Source: Arthrobacter tumbae
Lineage (GTDB): Bacteria > Actinomycetota > Actinomycetes > Actinomycetales > Micrococcaceae
Assembly: GCF_016907495.1 (NCBI RefSeq)
Contig: NZ_JAFBCC010000001.1
Location: 3,639,122-3,703,121, forward strand
Direction: 5' to 3'
DNA length: 64,000 bases
Position 1 is the stretch's first letter. Every line of letters starts with the position of its first letter. Both the position numbers and the translations under genes were made by a program. The notes under the pieces are model-generated. The model did not search any database. It was not told the DNA's origin and saw only the letters and a list, made by a program, of their open reading frames with translations. Below are positions 1-10,674 of this stretch, piece by piece.

Positions 1-1
1 T

Positions 2-355
2 GCGCTCATGACGGCAATTGAGCAGCTCGGAGTCAATATCGGTCCCATCCTCGCAAGCGTGGGGATCGTCGGTATTGCCATTGGCTTCGGAGCCCGGGAA
101 GTGATCCGGGACGCATTTCTGGGATTCTTCATCACCATTGAAGATCAGTACGGCATCGGCGATGTCATCGAGGTGGGAGATACCGTCGGGGTTGTGCAGT
201 CGGTCGGGCTGCGAATCACCCGCATGGTGGATGAGAACGGTGCGATCTGGTATATCCGCAACGGTGACATCATGAAGGTAGGCAACCGGACACAGGGCAA
301 CTATGTACCGCCCGCAGCAGACGACGAAAAGGTGGAACAAGCCAATGAGCAGTGA
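2..355 (+). CDS. MscS-family mechanosensitive channel, C-terminal part
   Basis: The frame is open to the window edge, so the start lies upstream. The visible 117 residues contain the glycine/alanine-rich pore helix and following segment ([17 protein letters not shown], then [13 protein letters not shown]) typical of the MscS pore and beta domain, which gate in the inner membrane in response to tension. The C-terminal alpha/beta domain is short, with a charged tail. The stop overlaps the start of the downstream globin gene by 11 bases, so the two are probably cotranscribed. The family assignment is secure; paralogue identity is not. Confidence 0.85.
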   Translation, partial: ALMTAIEQLGVNIGPILASVGIVGIAIGFGAREVIRDAFLGFFITIEDQYGIGDVIEVGDTVGVVQSVGLRITRMVDENGAIWYIRNGDIMKVGNRTQGNYVPPAADDEKVEQANEQ

Positions 356-818
356 TACACCCGGCCCGATCCCCATCCCGTCGAGATTCGGTGAACCCAT
401 TGCGCAGTTGACACCCGTGGGGCCGCGCTTCGATCAGCCCTCGTATACCGACAATTTCTATGAGGCCGTCGGCGGGCACGACACCTTCGTCCGTCTGGTC
501 GATGTGTTCTATTCCGGCGTGGCGTCCGATGAGCTGCTGCGTCCCATGTACCCGGAAGAGGATCTGGGCCCAGCCAAGGAACGCCTCCTGCTGTTTCTTG
601 AGCAGTACTGGGGCGGGCCCAAAACCTACGGTGAGACTCGCGGCCACCCCCGTCTGCGGATGCGCCACCAGCCCTTCCTCGTCACACCGGTTGCCCGCGA
701 CCGCTGGCTGACGCACATGCGCGACGCCGTCGATTCCCTCGAGCTTTCACCCCTGCACGAGGCAACGCTATGGGACTACCTGGAGCGGGCGGCGCATTCC
801 ATGGTCAACTCGGCCTAA
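345..818 (+). CDS. glbO: Group 2 truncated haemoglobin (GlbO-like)
   Basis: A 157-residue haem-binding globin of the truncated 2-on-2 class. Residues match group 2: the FYEAVGG start of the B-helix region, the tyrosine in VDVFYS (B10 position), the EQYWGGP segment, the proximal histidine in RMRHQPF, and a tryptophan in ARDRWL at the G8 position. Such proteins bind O2 or NO and are linked to oxidative and nitrosative stress in actinobacteria. The ATG at 345 is preferred over the upstream in-frame ATG at 303 because AAGGTGGA lies just upstream and homologues lack the extra residues. It overlaps the mscS-like gene. Confidence 0.9.
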   Translation: MSSDTPGPIPIPSRFGEPIAQLTPVGPRFDQPSYTDNFYEAVGGHDTFVRLVDVFYSGVASDELLRPMYPEEDLGPAKERLLLFLEQYWGGPKTYGETRGHPRLRMRHQPFLVTPVARDRWLTHMRDAVDSLELSPLHEATLWDYLERAAHSMVNSA

Positions 819-844
819 GACGTGCAGTACGCCGCTGCGGAGGC

Positions 845-1516
845 CTAGAGAACAGCGGCCTGACGCACGAGGACGTGCCCGGTTCCGGTGCTCAGCCGCG
901 TCCAGCGGCTGTTGGTGAAGATACTGGCCCGCTCGCCCGGTGTCAGGAAGCCGAGGGCGAATGCACCAAAAGCTGCCCCTGCGGGCAGATCCGCAGGCGC
1001 ATCTGCAACCGGGCGTCCCCAGATGATGCCGCGTGCGTTGTTGACGACGATCGCGCCCGGGGACTGCGGCACGGATTGAGCCACTTCCCGGATGCCCTCC
1101 GAGGCAGCGGCGAGCAGGAGATCGGTCGGAACTGACCCTTTCGATTCCCAGCCGGTCCGCGGCGGCAGGACTCCAGCCCAGACTTCGGTGACCGTTGTGG
1201 GCGGAACCGGCAGAACGGCGTCGTTCCCGGCCATGCGGGCCAGGCGGTCGGACACCGACGCCAGCGCCACCGTGGTGTCCAACTGTGCCGGTTCTTCAAG
1301 CGGAATGGTGCGCAGGCCGAGGACCGTCGGCGTCGCCTCGCCGAGAATGCGCGGGGCGAGGATGCACACGTACGCCGCAAGTACCTGTCCGTTGGCTTGG
1401 AGGCGAACTGCGCCGTCCTGGGCAGCGCGTGCGCGTCCCACATAAGTGCGCAGGTCCAGCATCACCTGCGGATCGGCGAGTGAGAGTTCGCGGGACATGG
1501 TGGAATGTTGAGACAT
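845..1516 (-). CDS. Conserved hypothetical protein
   Basis: A 223-residue soluble protein with no signal peptide or clear membrane segment. It is alanine-rich, with repeated hydrophobic stretches (LAAYVCILAPRILG, GAIVVNNARGIIWG). No catalytic motif was recognised. It is divergent from the thioesterase gene next door and convergent with the globin gene. The first ATG at 1516 is used; an ATG six codons later is an alternative. Function is not assigned. Confidence 0.7.
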   Translation of the reverse strand: MSQHSTMSRELSLADPQVMLDLRTYVGRARAAQDGAVRLQANGQVLAAYVCILAPRILGEATPTVLGLRTIPLEEPAQLDTTVALASVSDRLARMAGNDAVLPVPPTTVTEVWAGVLPPRTGWESKGSVPTDLLLAAASEGIREVAQSVPQSPGAIVVNNARGIIWGRPVADAPADLPAGAAFGAFALGFLTPGERASIFTNSRWTRLSTGTGHVLVRQAAVL

Positions 1517-1678
1517 GGTGCAATTCTCTCATCCGCACGCTTCTTCCCTCATCCGCCCGGTTGAGGCTGAACGCCGCGCAGTCTAATGTCGGTGATGGTC
1601 CCACTGAAGGCATGCTGCCGGATGAGGCGGGAACCGCCCAGGCACAGCGCCGTGTAGTACAAGGAGCCAACCATCACC

Positions 1679-2635
1679 ATGTCCGTCCAGCCCGCGCAGG
1701 ATCCCACCGCCGCCCTTGTGAGCCTTCTCGACCTGGACGGTGCCGCAGGAGCCCAGACGGATGAGGAGATCTTCGTTGCGACTCCGGTGAAGCAGCCGGG
1801 CAAGCGCGTCTTCGGAGGGCAGGTGCTCGCCCAGGCTTTGATGGCTTCGATCCGGACTGTGGAATCGGTCCGCTTCGTACACTCGATGCACGGCTACTTC
1901 CTGAGGGCCGGCGATGCCACCCTGCCGATCACTTTCGGGGTCCAGCGACTGCGTGACGGACGCTCATTCTCCGCGCGACGGGTCCACGCGTACCAGAACG
2001 GCGTGCCCATTCTGTCAATGATCGCTTCCTTCCAGCAACCAGACGACGGAATCACACACCAGGAGCTCATGCCGGCCGGCATTCCGGAGCCGGAGTCTCT
2101 TCCCTCGACGGCGGATCTCCTGGGCCGTTTCGATCATCCGGTCGCGAAAGCGTGGGCCTATGATCGCCCTTTCGACATCCGCCATATCGACTCCCCGCTC
2201 TATGTCGAGAACACAGGATCGAATGAACCCGTGAACGCCGTCTGGATGAAGACGTTCGGGGCGATGCCCACCGATCCCGCGATGCACCAGGCTGCTCTCG
2301 CTTACGCGAGCGACTACACGCTGCTCGAATCGATTCTGCGCCCGCACGGACTCACCTGGATCCATCCGGGAATGAGTGTGGCGAGTCTCGACCACGCGAT
2401 GTGGTGGCATCGCCCGGTGCGCGTCGATGAATGGCTGCTGTACGTGCAGGCCTCCCCTAGCGCATCGGGTGCCCGTGGGCTGGCGCTCGGGAAGATCTAT
2501 AACCGGACCGGAGATCTCGTTGCAACTGTTGCGCAGGAGGGCATGATCCGCGTGCCTGACGACGCCGGCAGCAAACTGAAGGGCGCGGTGCAAAAGAAGC
2601 TGATGGATCAGAAAATGCGTCGCTGGAAGAACTGA
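1679..2635 (+). CDS. tesB: Acyl-CoA thioesterase II
   Basis: A 318-residue protein with the double hot-dog architecture of TesB, which hydrolyses acyl-CoA to free fatty acid and CoA. The N-terminal half carries the GGQVLAQAL and HSMHGYFLRAGD motifs, and the C-terminal half has HPGMSVASLDHAMWWHRP, where the histidine and aspartate belong to the second hot-dog motif. The ATG is preceded by AAGGAG at 1661-1666. Length fits the family. It is convergent with ettA, with a hairpin in between. Confidence 0.93.
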   Translation: MSVQPAQDPTAALVSLLDLDGAAGAQTDEEIFVATPVKQPGKRVFGGQVLAQALMASIRTVESVRFVHSMHGYFLRAGDATLPITFGVQRLRDGRSFSARRVHAYQNGVPILSMIASFQQPDDGITHQELMPAGIPEPESLPSTADLLGRFDHPVAKAWAYDRPFDIRHIDSPLYVENTGSNEPVNAVWMKTFGAMPTDPAMHQAALAYASDYTLLESILRPHGLTWIHPGMSVASLDHAMWWHRPVRVDEWLLYVQASPSASGARGLALGKIYNRTGDLVATVAQEGMIRVPDDAGSKLKGAVQKKLMDQKMRRWKN

Positions 2636-2648
2636 CGTCCGTGCCTTA

Positions 2649-2691
2649 ACTGACGGAGGGAACGCGCAGTCCGCACGCTCCCTCAGTCAGT
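2649..2691. terminator. Hairpin between convergent tesB and ettA
   Basis: The arms ACTGAC-GAGGGA and TCCCTC-GTCAGT pair around a GC-rich loop between two convergent genes. No clear T-run follows on either strand, so it may end transcription by a less canonical route. The function is inferred from position. Confidence 0.55.
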
Positions 2692-2705
2692 GGTGTATCC
2701 CGCTC

Positions 2706-4388
<1,683 letters not shown>

Positions 4389-4461
4389 ACTACAAGGCTA
4401 CGGCGTGAAGACGCCTAGAACATATTCGACCGCTCCCGGTGTTGACCGCGGCTTGGGGCTG

Positions 4462-4956
4462 CTACCGCTGATCCCCGACGAAGCACAGGCCGTTGGAAAG
4501 AACAGGAAGCTGCGTGACTGTCGAGGCGCCGCTACGGATGTGCCCGAAAACGCAGGTCTCTCCAAACGGCGCGGCCGCAGTCATTGCGTCCACCTCAAGA
4601 CCAGTTGGAGTGGTGTCAATGGACACCTCGACGGAATCCGGGTCCGCCCCCGCCGACTCGAAGGCAGCCCGCAGCGCTTCCGCCTCCGGATTGGCTGTCT
4701 CGGCCGCCAACAAAGTCAGGGAATCCTCAAGACCGGCAGTGAAAGCATCAACTGTGGACGGATTGGGAGCAGCCGATACTGCAGGATCCGGGCTTTGCAC
4801 CACCGGTGCCACTCGTAGAGCCTGAGACGGGCTTCCGGCAGCGTCAGTGCCGCAGCCACCCGCGGCGAGCACGATGCCCACACAGAGGAAGCACAGCAGT
4901 GCAGCTGAACGTGCTCTCCGGATGTCGATCCCCGCCGCTCCCTGATGTCCCCGCAT
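4462..4956 (-). CDS. Putative lipoprotein (DUF6993-like)
   Basis: A 164-residue secreted protein. Residues about 14-34 form a hydrophobic signal ending in a lipobox (LAAGGC), so the mature protein is probably lipid-anchored outside the membrane. The C-terminal domain, with AEALRAAFESAG and a CVFGHIRSG...GLCFVGDQR end holding two cysteines, resembles small actinobacterial domains of unknown function. The start at 4956 puts the signal peptide at the N-terminus; the longer frame from 5073 would bury it. The DUF name is from memory and less certain than the lipoprotein call. Confidence 0.75.
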   Translation of the reverse strand: MRGHQGAAGIDIRRARSAALLCFLCVGIVLAAGGCGTDAAGSPSQALRVAPVVQSPDPAVSAAPNPSTVDAFTAGLEDSLTLLAAETANPEAEALRAAFESAGADPDSVEVSIDTTPTGLEVDAMTAAAPFGETCVFGHIRSGASTVTQLPVLSNGLCFVGDQR

Positions 4957-4990
4957 GCGGTAATTCTGCCACGACGCTGCCGGAAACCAT

Positions 4991-5542
4991 CTAGAAGGGT
5001 ACCGAGGCCAGTTCCCTCTCCCCGCCGGCTTCTGCGTCGGCCGGGTCATCCGAGGGGTCAGGCGACGCCTCAACGGCCGTTCCCGGTGCGCCGTAACCCG
5101 GCGTGGACATCTCGCCAGTGGCGTAGTTCACGCCGTCGATCTCGTCATCTGCACCAGCCTGCACCGCAGGATCATTTCGGTCTGCACTTGACCTCCGGAA
5201 ACTGGCTGTGCCGAACAAGAGATCATGCCCAGCCGAATCTGCATCGATCTCAACGGTAGTACCGCTCTTTCCCTCGTCATTGATCCATGTTCGAACCCGA
5301 AGCTTGCCCGTGACGAGGACGCGGTCGCCCTTCTGCAGGCTCACTCCCGCGTTGGTGGCCAACTGCCGGAACATTGACACCGAATACCAGTTGGTGTCGC
5401 CATCCACCCACGCATTGGTCTTCTTGTCGAAGTAGCGATCAGTGCTACCCAGCCTGAATTTGGCGATCGGCAGTCCGCTGCCGGCTACCGCGCACTTGAC
5501 TTCGGTTCCCACGAAACCGCGGATGGTCACATAGTTGCTCAT
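4991..5542 (-). CDS. ssb: Single-stranded DNA-binding protein (second SSB type)
   Basis: A 183-residue protein with an N-terminal OB fold (SNYVTIRGFVG, WYSVSMFRQLATNAG, KGDRVLVTGKLRVRTW) typical of bacterial SSB, which coats ssDNA in replication and repair. The C-terminus is a disordered acidic linker ending in SVPF rather than the usual acidic DDDIPF-type tip, so partner recruitment may be altered. There is no rpsF/rpsR/rplI context, so this is probably a paralogue of the housekeeping SSB. An AAGGG site favours the second ATG at 5542. Confidence 0.9.
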   Translation of the reverse strand: MSNYVTIRGFVGTEVKCAVAGSGLPIAKFRLGSTDRYFDKKTNAWVDGDTNWYSVSMFRQLATNAGVSLQKGDRVLVTGKLRVRTWINDEGKSGTTVEIDADSAGHDLLFGTASFRRSSADRNDPAVQAGADDEIDGVNYATGEMSTPGYGAPGTAVEASPDPSDDPADAEAGGERELASVPF

Positions 5543-5727
5543 CATTCATCCCTTCAAAGAACGAGGACCGACACCGGTGCGTCGGCTAGGTCCAGTTTCT
5601 GACGGTCTGAAAAAGGCAGAGCCTGCAAATGCGGCTATGTGGGAAACCGCAGTGCAATTTGTCCGCTGTGGAGGAGATAACGCAGACTAAGAACCGCTAA
5701 ACTTGTGTGGGCAGTTCGCCCGCCCAG

Positions 5728-5800
5728 GCCCCCGTAGCTCAATGGATAGAGCAACGGCCTTCTAATCCGTAGGTTGCGCGTTCGAGTCGCGCCGGGGGCA
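5728..5800 (+). tRNA. tRNA-Arg (anticodon TCT)
   Basis: Acceptor arms GCCCCCG and CGGGGGC pair perfectly and enclose a D-arm (GCTC...GAGC), an anticodon loop CTTCTAA with anticodon TCT, and a T-arm GCGCG-TTCGAGT-CGCGC. CCA is not encoded. It reads AGA codons. Confidence 0.95.
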
Positions 5801-5805
5801 CCGGA

Positions 5806-6216
5806 TCATCCCGGGAATGTCACTCGCAGTTCAAGATAATGCTGGCCCGCAACATCCTGCGAGTATTCCACGCGGCCAGCGATTCCCTCCAGCTCATCAG
5901 TCCCTGACCCAGGGATGATGTGTCCGGAACTGGCCGCTGCGTTTCCTTCAGCCAGCCCCCAGTGCTGGACGATCACGCTTCCGCGCCGGCCAAGCACGCT
6001 GCCAGTGAATACTTCTGATGCCACATAACCGGCTCCCCTGTTATTGCCGGCCATGAGCAGTTCAGCGACCGAAGAACCTTCGATATCGCCGGCGAACTCC
6101 TTGGTGGCACGGACGCGCGTCAATTCACTGTCCACACCTTCCACCGAATATGACTCAGGTTCCCACTGCGAAATATCGAATGCCGCCCGTACAACCTGTT
6201 CCTGCAGTTCGCTCAT
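5806..6216 (-). CDS. DUF3224 domain protein
   Basis: A 136-residue soluble protein that matches the DUF3224 family over its full length. The visible pattern is a lipocalin-like beta-barrel: FAGDIEGSSVAELLMA, YVASEVFTGSVLGRRGSVIVQHWG and HIIPGSGTDELEGIAGRVEY. Function is unknown; the family is often stress-associated or found as stand-alone small proteins. It ends just after the tRNA-Arg gene. Confidence 0.85.
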   Translation of the reverse strand: MSELQEQVVRAAFDISQWEPESYSVEGVDSELTRVRATKEFAGDIEGSSVAELLMAGNNRGAGYVASEVFTGSVLGRRGSVIVQHWGLAEGNAAASSGHIIPGSGTDELEGIAGRVEYSQDVAGQHYLELRVTFPG

Positions 6217-6268
6217 CCTCCCAGTATTGCGGCATCAGGCGCGCTGCGCATGTTCGCGAGACCGGTGT

Positions 6269-7783
6269 CTATCGGCTAAGCGGGAGCTGATCCGTTGGCC
6301 GTGACCCTCGAAAGAGCGTCTTCGTCCGCGGATCGAGCAGCACGAGATAGGCCGCAAACGCCACCCCTACCACCGCGGCAATCTGACGTGCCGTGCCGAG
6401 ATCCAGTTCAATGTAGGGGAATATGTCCAGTTGGTCGGAGATCGCGTAGATCATGAAAAAGGAGACGAGGAAGTAGAGCACCTTCACCTGCCAGTCGTCC
6501 CTGATCCCGGTCACGGCGAACAGCGGAATCAGCCATACGACGTACCAGGACTGGATCATCGGGGCCAGAAGCACGACGGCGGTGAGCGACAGCGCCAGCC
6601 GACGGATCAGGTGGGCATGGTCCCCCCTGAGAACGAACCAGGCGATCAGTACCAGCGACACCACCGTGCCGATCCTGTGGACGACATCCGCCCACGACCA
6701 GCCGTCGAAACCGAGGGCGTCTCCGGTGAGAGCAACGATCATGCCGAGGAACCCGACCGGCGCATACCAGATCCACACACTCCCGGGGGTGCTGAGCGCG
6801 CCGACCCACCCGAAGCCGAAACCGTTCAGGATCCCGAGTATCCACAGGATTCCCAGGGACATCCCTGCCGTGATGGCCCAGTAGAGGAACTTGCGTGGCC
6901 AACTCGCGTCGCGACCGGCCCACATCAGTCCGATGAACGGAAGGAATATCAGCGTGATTGGCTTGATGCCGATGGACAGTGTGACCAGCAGGATCGACGT
7001 GACGTAACGTCCCTTCGCTGCGAAGTAGAGGCCGGCCACGGCGAGACCCACCATCAGGGAGTCGTTATGAATACTGGCCACGAAGTTCGTCAGGAAGAGC
7101 GGGTTGGCAACGGTGAGCCACAACGCCCGGTTCGGATTGACGCCGTGCAGTTCGGCGAGCCGCGGCACGTAGTACACGCACAACGCAACACCGATGAGTG
7201 CGAGCAGGCGAAAGAGCAGGATGGACAGGTCCGGCTGCCCTCCGGTTGCACGAACCACCAGCTCTTCCAGCCAAAGGAAGATGGGACCGTACGGAGTTGG
7301 GCTCTGTGCCCACAGGTCATCCGCTCCGATCTGCAGATAGTTGGAGATCTGGGAATAGCCGTCCTCGTAGGGGTTGAGCCCTGCGACCATCACCTGGCCC
7401 TGGGCGATATACGCGAAAACATCCCTGCTGAACAGGGGAAGCGCGAAGCACATAGGCGCGGCCCAGGCGAGGGTTGCCGCCAGAATTGTCCGGTGCGTCT
7501 CCGGTCCCCATCCCTGCAGGCGTTGACCGAGTCTCAGCCATGACCTGACGAGGAGCATCCCGCCCACAGCAAGCAGGAGGACGGAAAGGACTGCGCCAAC
7601 CGGTTCGAAGCGTAACCAGATGATCGCCGGCACCTGACGGAGCTCCCTGGAAGCCAGCGAAAGCCAGCCAACGCCGAACGATCCAACAAGCATGAGCATG
7701 GAACCAATGAAGCCCTGGATAATCGCAATCCTGGGGCGCCCGATATGCGCGGTCACAACAGAAGCAGGCGCGGGGGCGGTCAT
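6269..7783 (-). CDS. mptB: Polyprenol-phosphomannose alpha-1,6-mannosyltransferase MptB-like
   Basis: A 504-residue integral membrane protein with about 12-13 hydrophobic segments, of the GT-C glycosyltransferase fold. The first external loop holds LFSRDVFAYIAQGQ, where the aspartate corresponds to the catalytic position of GT-C enzymes, followed by GLNPYEDGY. MptB extends mannan cores of lipomannan-type glycolipids using polyprenyl-phosphate mannose. Length fits. Substrate specificity in this organism is inferred from family membership. Confidence 0.85.
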   Translation of the reverse strand: MTAPAPASVVTAHIGRPRIAIIQGFIGSMLMLVGSFGVGWLSLASRELRQVPAIIWLRFEPVGAVLSVLLLAVGGMLLVRSWLRLGQRLQGWGPETHRTILAATLAWAAPMCFALPLFSRDVFAYIAQGQVMVAGLNPYEDGYSQISNYLQIGADDLWAQSPTPYGPIFLWLEELVVRATGGQPDLSILLFRLLALIGVALCVYYVPRLAELHGVNPNRALWLTVANPLFLTNFVASIHNDSLMVGLAVAGLYFAAKGRYVTSILLVTLSIGIKPITLIFLPFIGLMWAGRDASWPRKFLYWAITAGMSLGILWILGILNGFGFGWVGALSTPGSVWIWYAPVGFLGMIVALTGDALGFDGWSWADVVHRIGTVVSLVLIAWFVLRGDHAHLIRRLALSLTAVVLLAPMIQSWYVVWLIPLFAVTGIRDDWQVKVLYFLVSFFMIYAISDQLDIFPYIELDLGTARQIAAVVGVAFAAYLVLLDPRTKTLFRGSRPTDQLPLSR

Positions 7784-7974
7784 TACGGGTGGGTCCGATC
7801 GTCAGTCTGACAGGGCGGTGCAATAAAGAATCGAGGTCGCTCGATTTTATCATTCACGCACCCTGATGCCGCGGCATGGCGCGGACGGGCAGCAGCTGAC
7901 AAGAACGCCATGAACCGAACCGGCCTTTCGCGAGCGTAAACGGGCGGCCGCCGATAACCCGGTACATTTGTCGG

Positions 7975-8583
7975 GTGCCGATAACAAGTGAACCCATCGT
8001 CTGGATCGACTGTGAGATGACGGGCCTGGATCCCGTCGCCGATGCCCTGATTGAGGTGGCGGTCATAGTCACCGATTCCGAGCTGAACATGCTCGGCGAG
8101 GGCGTCGACGTCGTCATTGCACCGCCTCCCGGCGCACTGGAGTCCATGGGCGACTTCGTGCGCACCATGCATACCGCGTCCGGCCTGTTGGAAGAGCTGC
8201 CGTCCGGAGTCACCATGCAGGAAGCCCAGGACCGCGTCCTGGAGTACATCACTGCGCACGTTCCGGAACCGCGGCGCGCTCAACTGGGGGGCAACTCGGT
8301 TGGGACGGACCGGGTCTTCCTCGCCCGCGACATGCCCCAGGTGGTTGAACACCTCCACTACCGGGTGGTAGACGTTTCGACCATCAAGGAGTTGGCTCGC
8401 CGCTGGTATCCACGGGCCTACTTCCAGTCCCCGGAGAAGCGCGGCAACCACAGGGCTCTGGGCGACATCAGGGATTCGATCCGGGAACTGCAGTATTACC
8501 GCAGCACCATCTTCGTTCCAGTTCCCGGACCCGATTCGGAGACCAGCCGGACAGCAGCGCGGGATCTGCTCCCCGAAAGCTGA
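7975..8583 (+). CDS. orn: Oligoribonuclease
   Basis: A 202-residue DEDDh 3'-5' exonuclease that degrades 2-5 nt RNA and dinucleotides. Catalytic motifs are visible: IVWIDCEMTGLDP (D and E), GNSVGTDRVFLARDMP (D) and the histidine/aspartate in KRGNHRALGDIRDSI. The start is GTG at 7975, which puts the ExoI motif at residue 8 as in homologues. It is divergent from mptB. Confidence 0.95.
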   Translation: MPITSEPIVWIDCEMTGLDPVADALIEVAVIVTDSELNMLGEGVDVVIAPPPGALESMGDFVRTMHTASGLLEELPSGVTMQEAQDRVLEYITAHVPEPRRAQLGGNSVGTDRVFLARDMPQVVEHLHYRVVDVSTIKELARRWYPRAYFQSPEKRGNHRALGDIRDSIRELQYYRSTIFVPVPGPDSETSRTAARDLLPES

Positions 8584-8727
8584 GGGTCACCGGTCACGGA
8601 CCCTGAGCGCCGGGGGCTTGCAAAAAGTGGACTGAAAAGTGTGTAGAATTGTCTGCGCTGCCTCGTTCAGCCCCAGCAAGCCCGCCTCCGAGCGGTCCGC
8701 GCACGGGTTGCTTATTCGAGTCGCATG

Positions 8728-8803
8728 GTGGGTATAGCTCAGTTGGCAGAGCGCCTGGTTGTGGTCCAGGAGGTCGCGGGTTCAAACCCCGTTACTCACC
8801 CCA
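8728..8803 (+). tRNA. tRNA-His (anticodon GTG)
   Basis: Acceptor arms GTGGGTA and TACTCAC pair with one G-T wobble. The anticodon loop TTGTGGT carries GTG. Discriminator C is followed by an encoded CCA, and an extra G at 8727 can serve as the G-1 characteristic of tRNA-His. Confidence 0.96.
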
Positions 8804-8924
8804 TTTGGCCCGTCGGCACTAGCCGCAGGCTTCGGTGGCCGTCCTGGAATCCCGGGGCGGCCATTGGCATTTCTCACTTCGTTCAGAGGTTTGCGGAACG
8901 AAGATCAGCAGAAGGGAAGACCAT

Positions 8925-10079
8925 ATGAAACGGGCGTTGTTCGAGGAGGACCACGAACTGTTCCGCGACGTGGCGCAGGAGTTCAACGCCCGCGAGATCG
9001 CCCCGCACTACACCCAGTGGGACCGGGAACGCATCATGCCGCGCAGCATGTGGATCGCCGCAGGGCAACAGGGACTTCTGGGGCTGGCTGTGCCTGAGGA
9101 ATTTGGCGGGGCAGGCATGCCCGATTACCGCTTCCGCGTGATCCTCGACGAAGAGTTTGCCCGCGCCAACCACCTCGGTGCGGGGCTGGCCCTGCACCTG
9201 CACGACGACATGGTCCTTCCTCACCTGCTTGCGTACGGCTCGGACGAGCTCAAGCAGCAGTGGCTGCCCGGTATGGTCACCGGGGAGAAGGTTACTTCCG
9301 TAGCGTGGACCGAGCCTGGCGCCGGCAGCGACCTGCGGGGAGTACGGACCAAGGCCGTGCGCGACGGCGAAGACTGGCTGATCAGCGGACAGAAGACTTT
9401 TATTGGAAACGGAATCAGCTCAGACGCGTCGTTGGTCCTGGCCCGCACGGACGGCTCCACCGGTCGCGGCGGCAGGGATTCCTTCTCGCTGTTCATGGTG
9501 GAGAAGGGACCGGGATACGAGACCGGCAAGCAGTTGGACAAGATGGGCCTGAAGGCCTCCGATACGTCCGAGCTTTTCTTCGACAGCGTGCGCGTTCCGG
9601 AATCGAACCTCGTGGGCCAGGCAGGGCAGGGGCTGCGGTACGTGGCCGAACAGTTGCCGCAGGGGCGCCTGGCCATCGCCGTCGCATCCTCGGCCGTGGC
9701 GCGGACCATGTACGAGGCGACCGTGCACTACACGAAGGAACGCAACGCCTTCGGCGAGCGAATCATCGACTTCCAGAACACACGGTTCGAACTCGCGGAC
9801 ATCCTGACCGAGGTCGAGGTCCTGGAAACCTATGTCGATCGGGCCGTCGTGACGTTCAATGAAGGTCAGCTTGATGCCGTCAGCGCCGCCCGGGTGAAAC
9901 TATGGGCCAGCGAACGGGTGAAGTTGATCACGGATCGCTGCCTCCAACTGCACGGTGGGTACGGCTATATCCTCGAATACCCGATCGCACAGGCGTTCCT
10001 CGCTGTCCGTCTCCTGAGCATTTTCGGCGGTACGAGTGAGATCATGCGCGAAACCGTCGGCCGTCATATCGCCCGCTAG
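8925..10079 (+). CDS. Acyl-CoA dehydrogenase
   Basis: A 384-residue FAD-dependent acyl-CoA dehydrogenase that introduces an alpha-beta double bond in fatty or branched acyl-CoA. The signatures are AWTEPGAGSDLRGVRT, ERNAFGERIIDFQNTRFELAD and LHGGYGYILEYPIAQ...FGGTSEIM. The GGT in the last motif, instead of EGT, suggests the catalytic glutamate sits elsewhere, as in the long-chain and isovaleryl types. The ATG at 8925 follows GAAGGGAAGA; the longer frame reads through tRNA-flanking sequence. The substrate is unknown. Confidence 0.9.
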   Translation: MKRALFEEDHELFRDVAQEFNAREIAPHYTQWDRERIMPRSMWIAAGQQGLLGLAVPEEFGGAGMPDYRFRVILDEEFARANHLGAGLALHLHDDMVLPHLLAYGSDELKQQWLPGMVTGEKVTSVAWTEPGAGSDLRGVRTKAVRDGEDWLISGQKTFIGNGISSDASLVLARTDGSTGRGGRDSFSLFMVEKGPGYETGKQLDKMGLKASDTSELFFDSVRVPESNLVGQAGQGLRYVAEQLPQGRLAIAVASSAVARTMYEATVHYTKERNAFGERIIDFQNTRFELADILTEVEVLETYVDRAVVTFNEGQLDAVSAARVKLWASERVKLITDRCLQLHGGYGYILEYPIAQAFLAVRLLSIFGGTSEIMRETVGRHIAR

Positions 10080-10104
10080 TCACCGGAGCAAGGAAGAGTC
10101 CCCT

Positions 10105-10674
10105 ATGCCTGTCCGTCCCATCACCATCGCCGGCGAACCCGTGCTGCATCAGCGGGCCGTCGACGTCGAACAATTTGACGATGAGCTGCGCTCCCTCATT
10201 TCAGACATGTACGAGACGATGGACGAGGCTAATGGTGTTGGTCTCGCCGCACCGCAGATCGGGGTGGGCCTGCGCATCTTCGTCTACGGCATGGCGAACG
10301 ACGACGACGTTCCCGCTCGTGGGGTCCTGGTCAATCCCACACTGGTCTCCACGAAGGTTTCCGGCGCCGAGCCGGACGAGGAAGAGTCGGAGGGATGCCT
10401 CTCCTTCCCGGGAGAGTCCTTTCCGCTGAAGCGTGCAGAGTGGGTGAAGGTCAACGGGTTCGACGGCGAGGGCAACCCGGTGGAGTTCGAGGCAACCGGA
10501 TGGTTTGCGCGCGTCATGCAGCACGAGTTCGATCACCTGAACGGCACGCTCTATGTTGACCGGTTGAATGCACAGTACTCGCGGAAGGCGAGGAAAGCCG
10601 CCAAGGTCAACGGGTGGGGTCAGCCTGGATTGACCTGGATGCCGGGCGTCGATCCGGACCCGTTCGGCCACTAG
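10105..10674 (+). CDS. def: Peptide deformylase
   Basis: A 189-residue metalloenzyme that removes the formyl group from nascent N-terminal methionine. All three motifs are present: GVGLAAPQIG, EGCLSFPG (metal-binding Cys) and the HEFDH motif in QHEFDHLNG. The start ATG at 10105 follows GGAAGAG. The stop shares the four bases CTAG with the stop of the convergent MFS gene. Confidence 0.96.
   Translation: MPVRPITIAGEPVLHQRAVDVEQFDDELRSLISDMYETMDEANGVGLAAPQIGVGLRIFVYGMANDDDVPARGVLVNPTLVSTKVSGAEPDEEESEGCLSFPGESFPLKRAEWVKVNGFDGEGNPVEFEATGWFARVMQHEFDHLNGTLYVDRLNAQYSRKARKAAKVNGWGQPGLTWMPGVDPDPFGH

Noticed and set aside
6431..7543. 370-codon open frame antisense to mptB
   Set aside because: The sequence is rich in Glu/Gln/His/Arg without a motif, and the opposite strand encodes a well-supported membrane enzyme.
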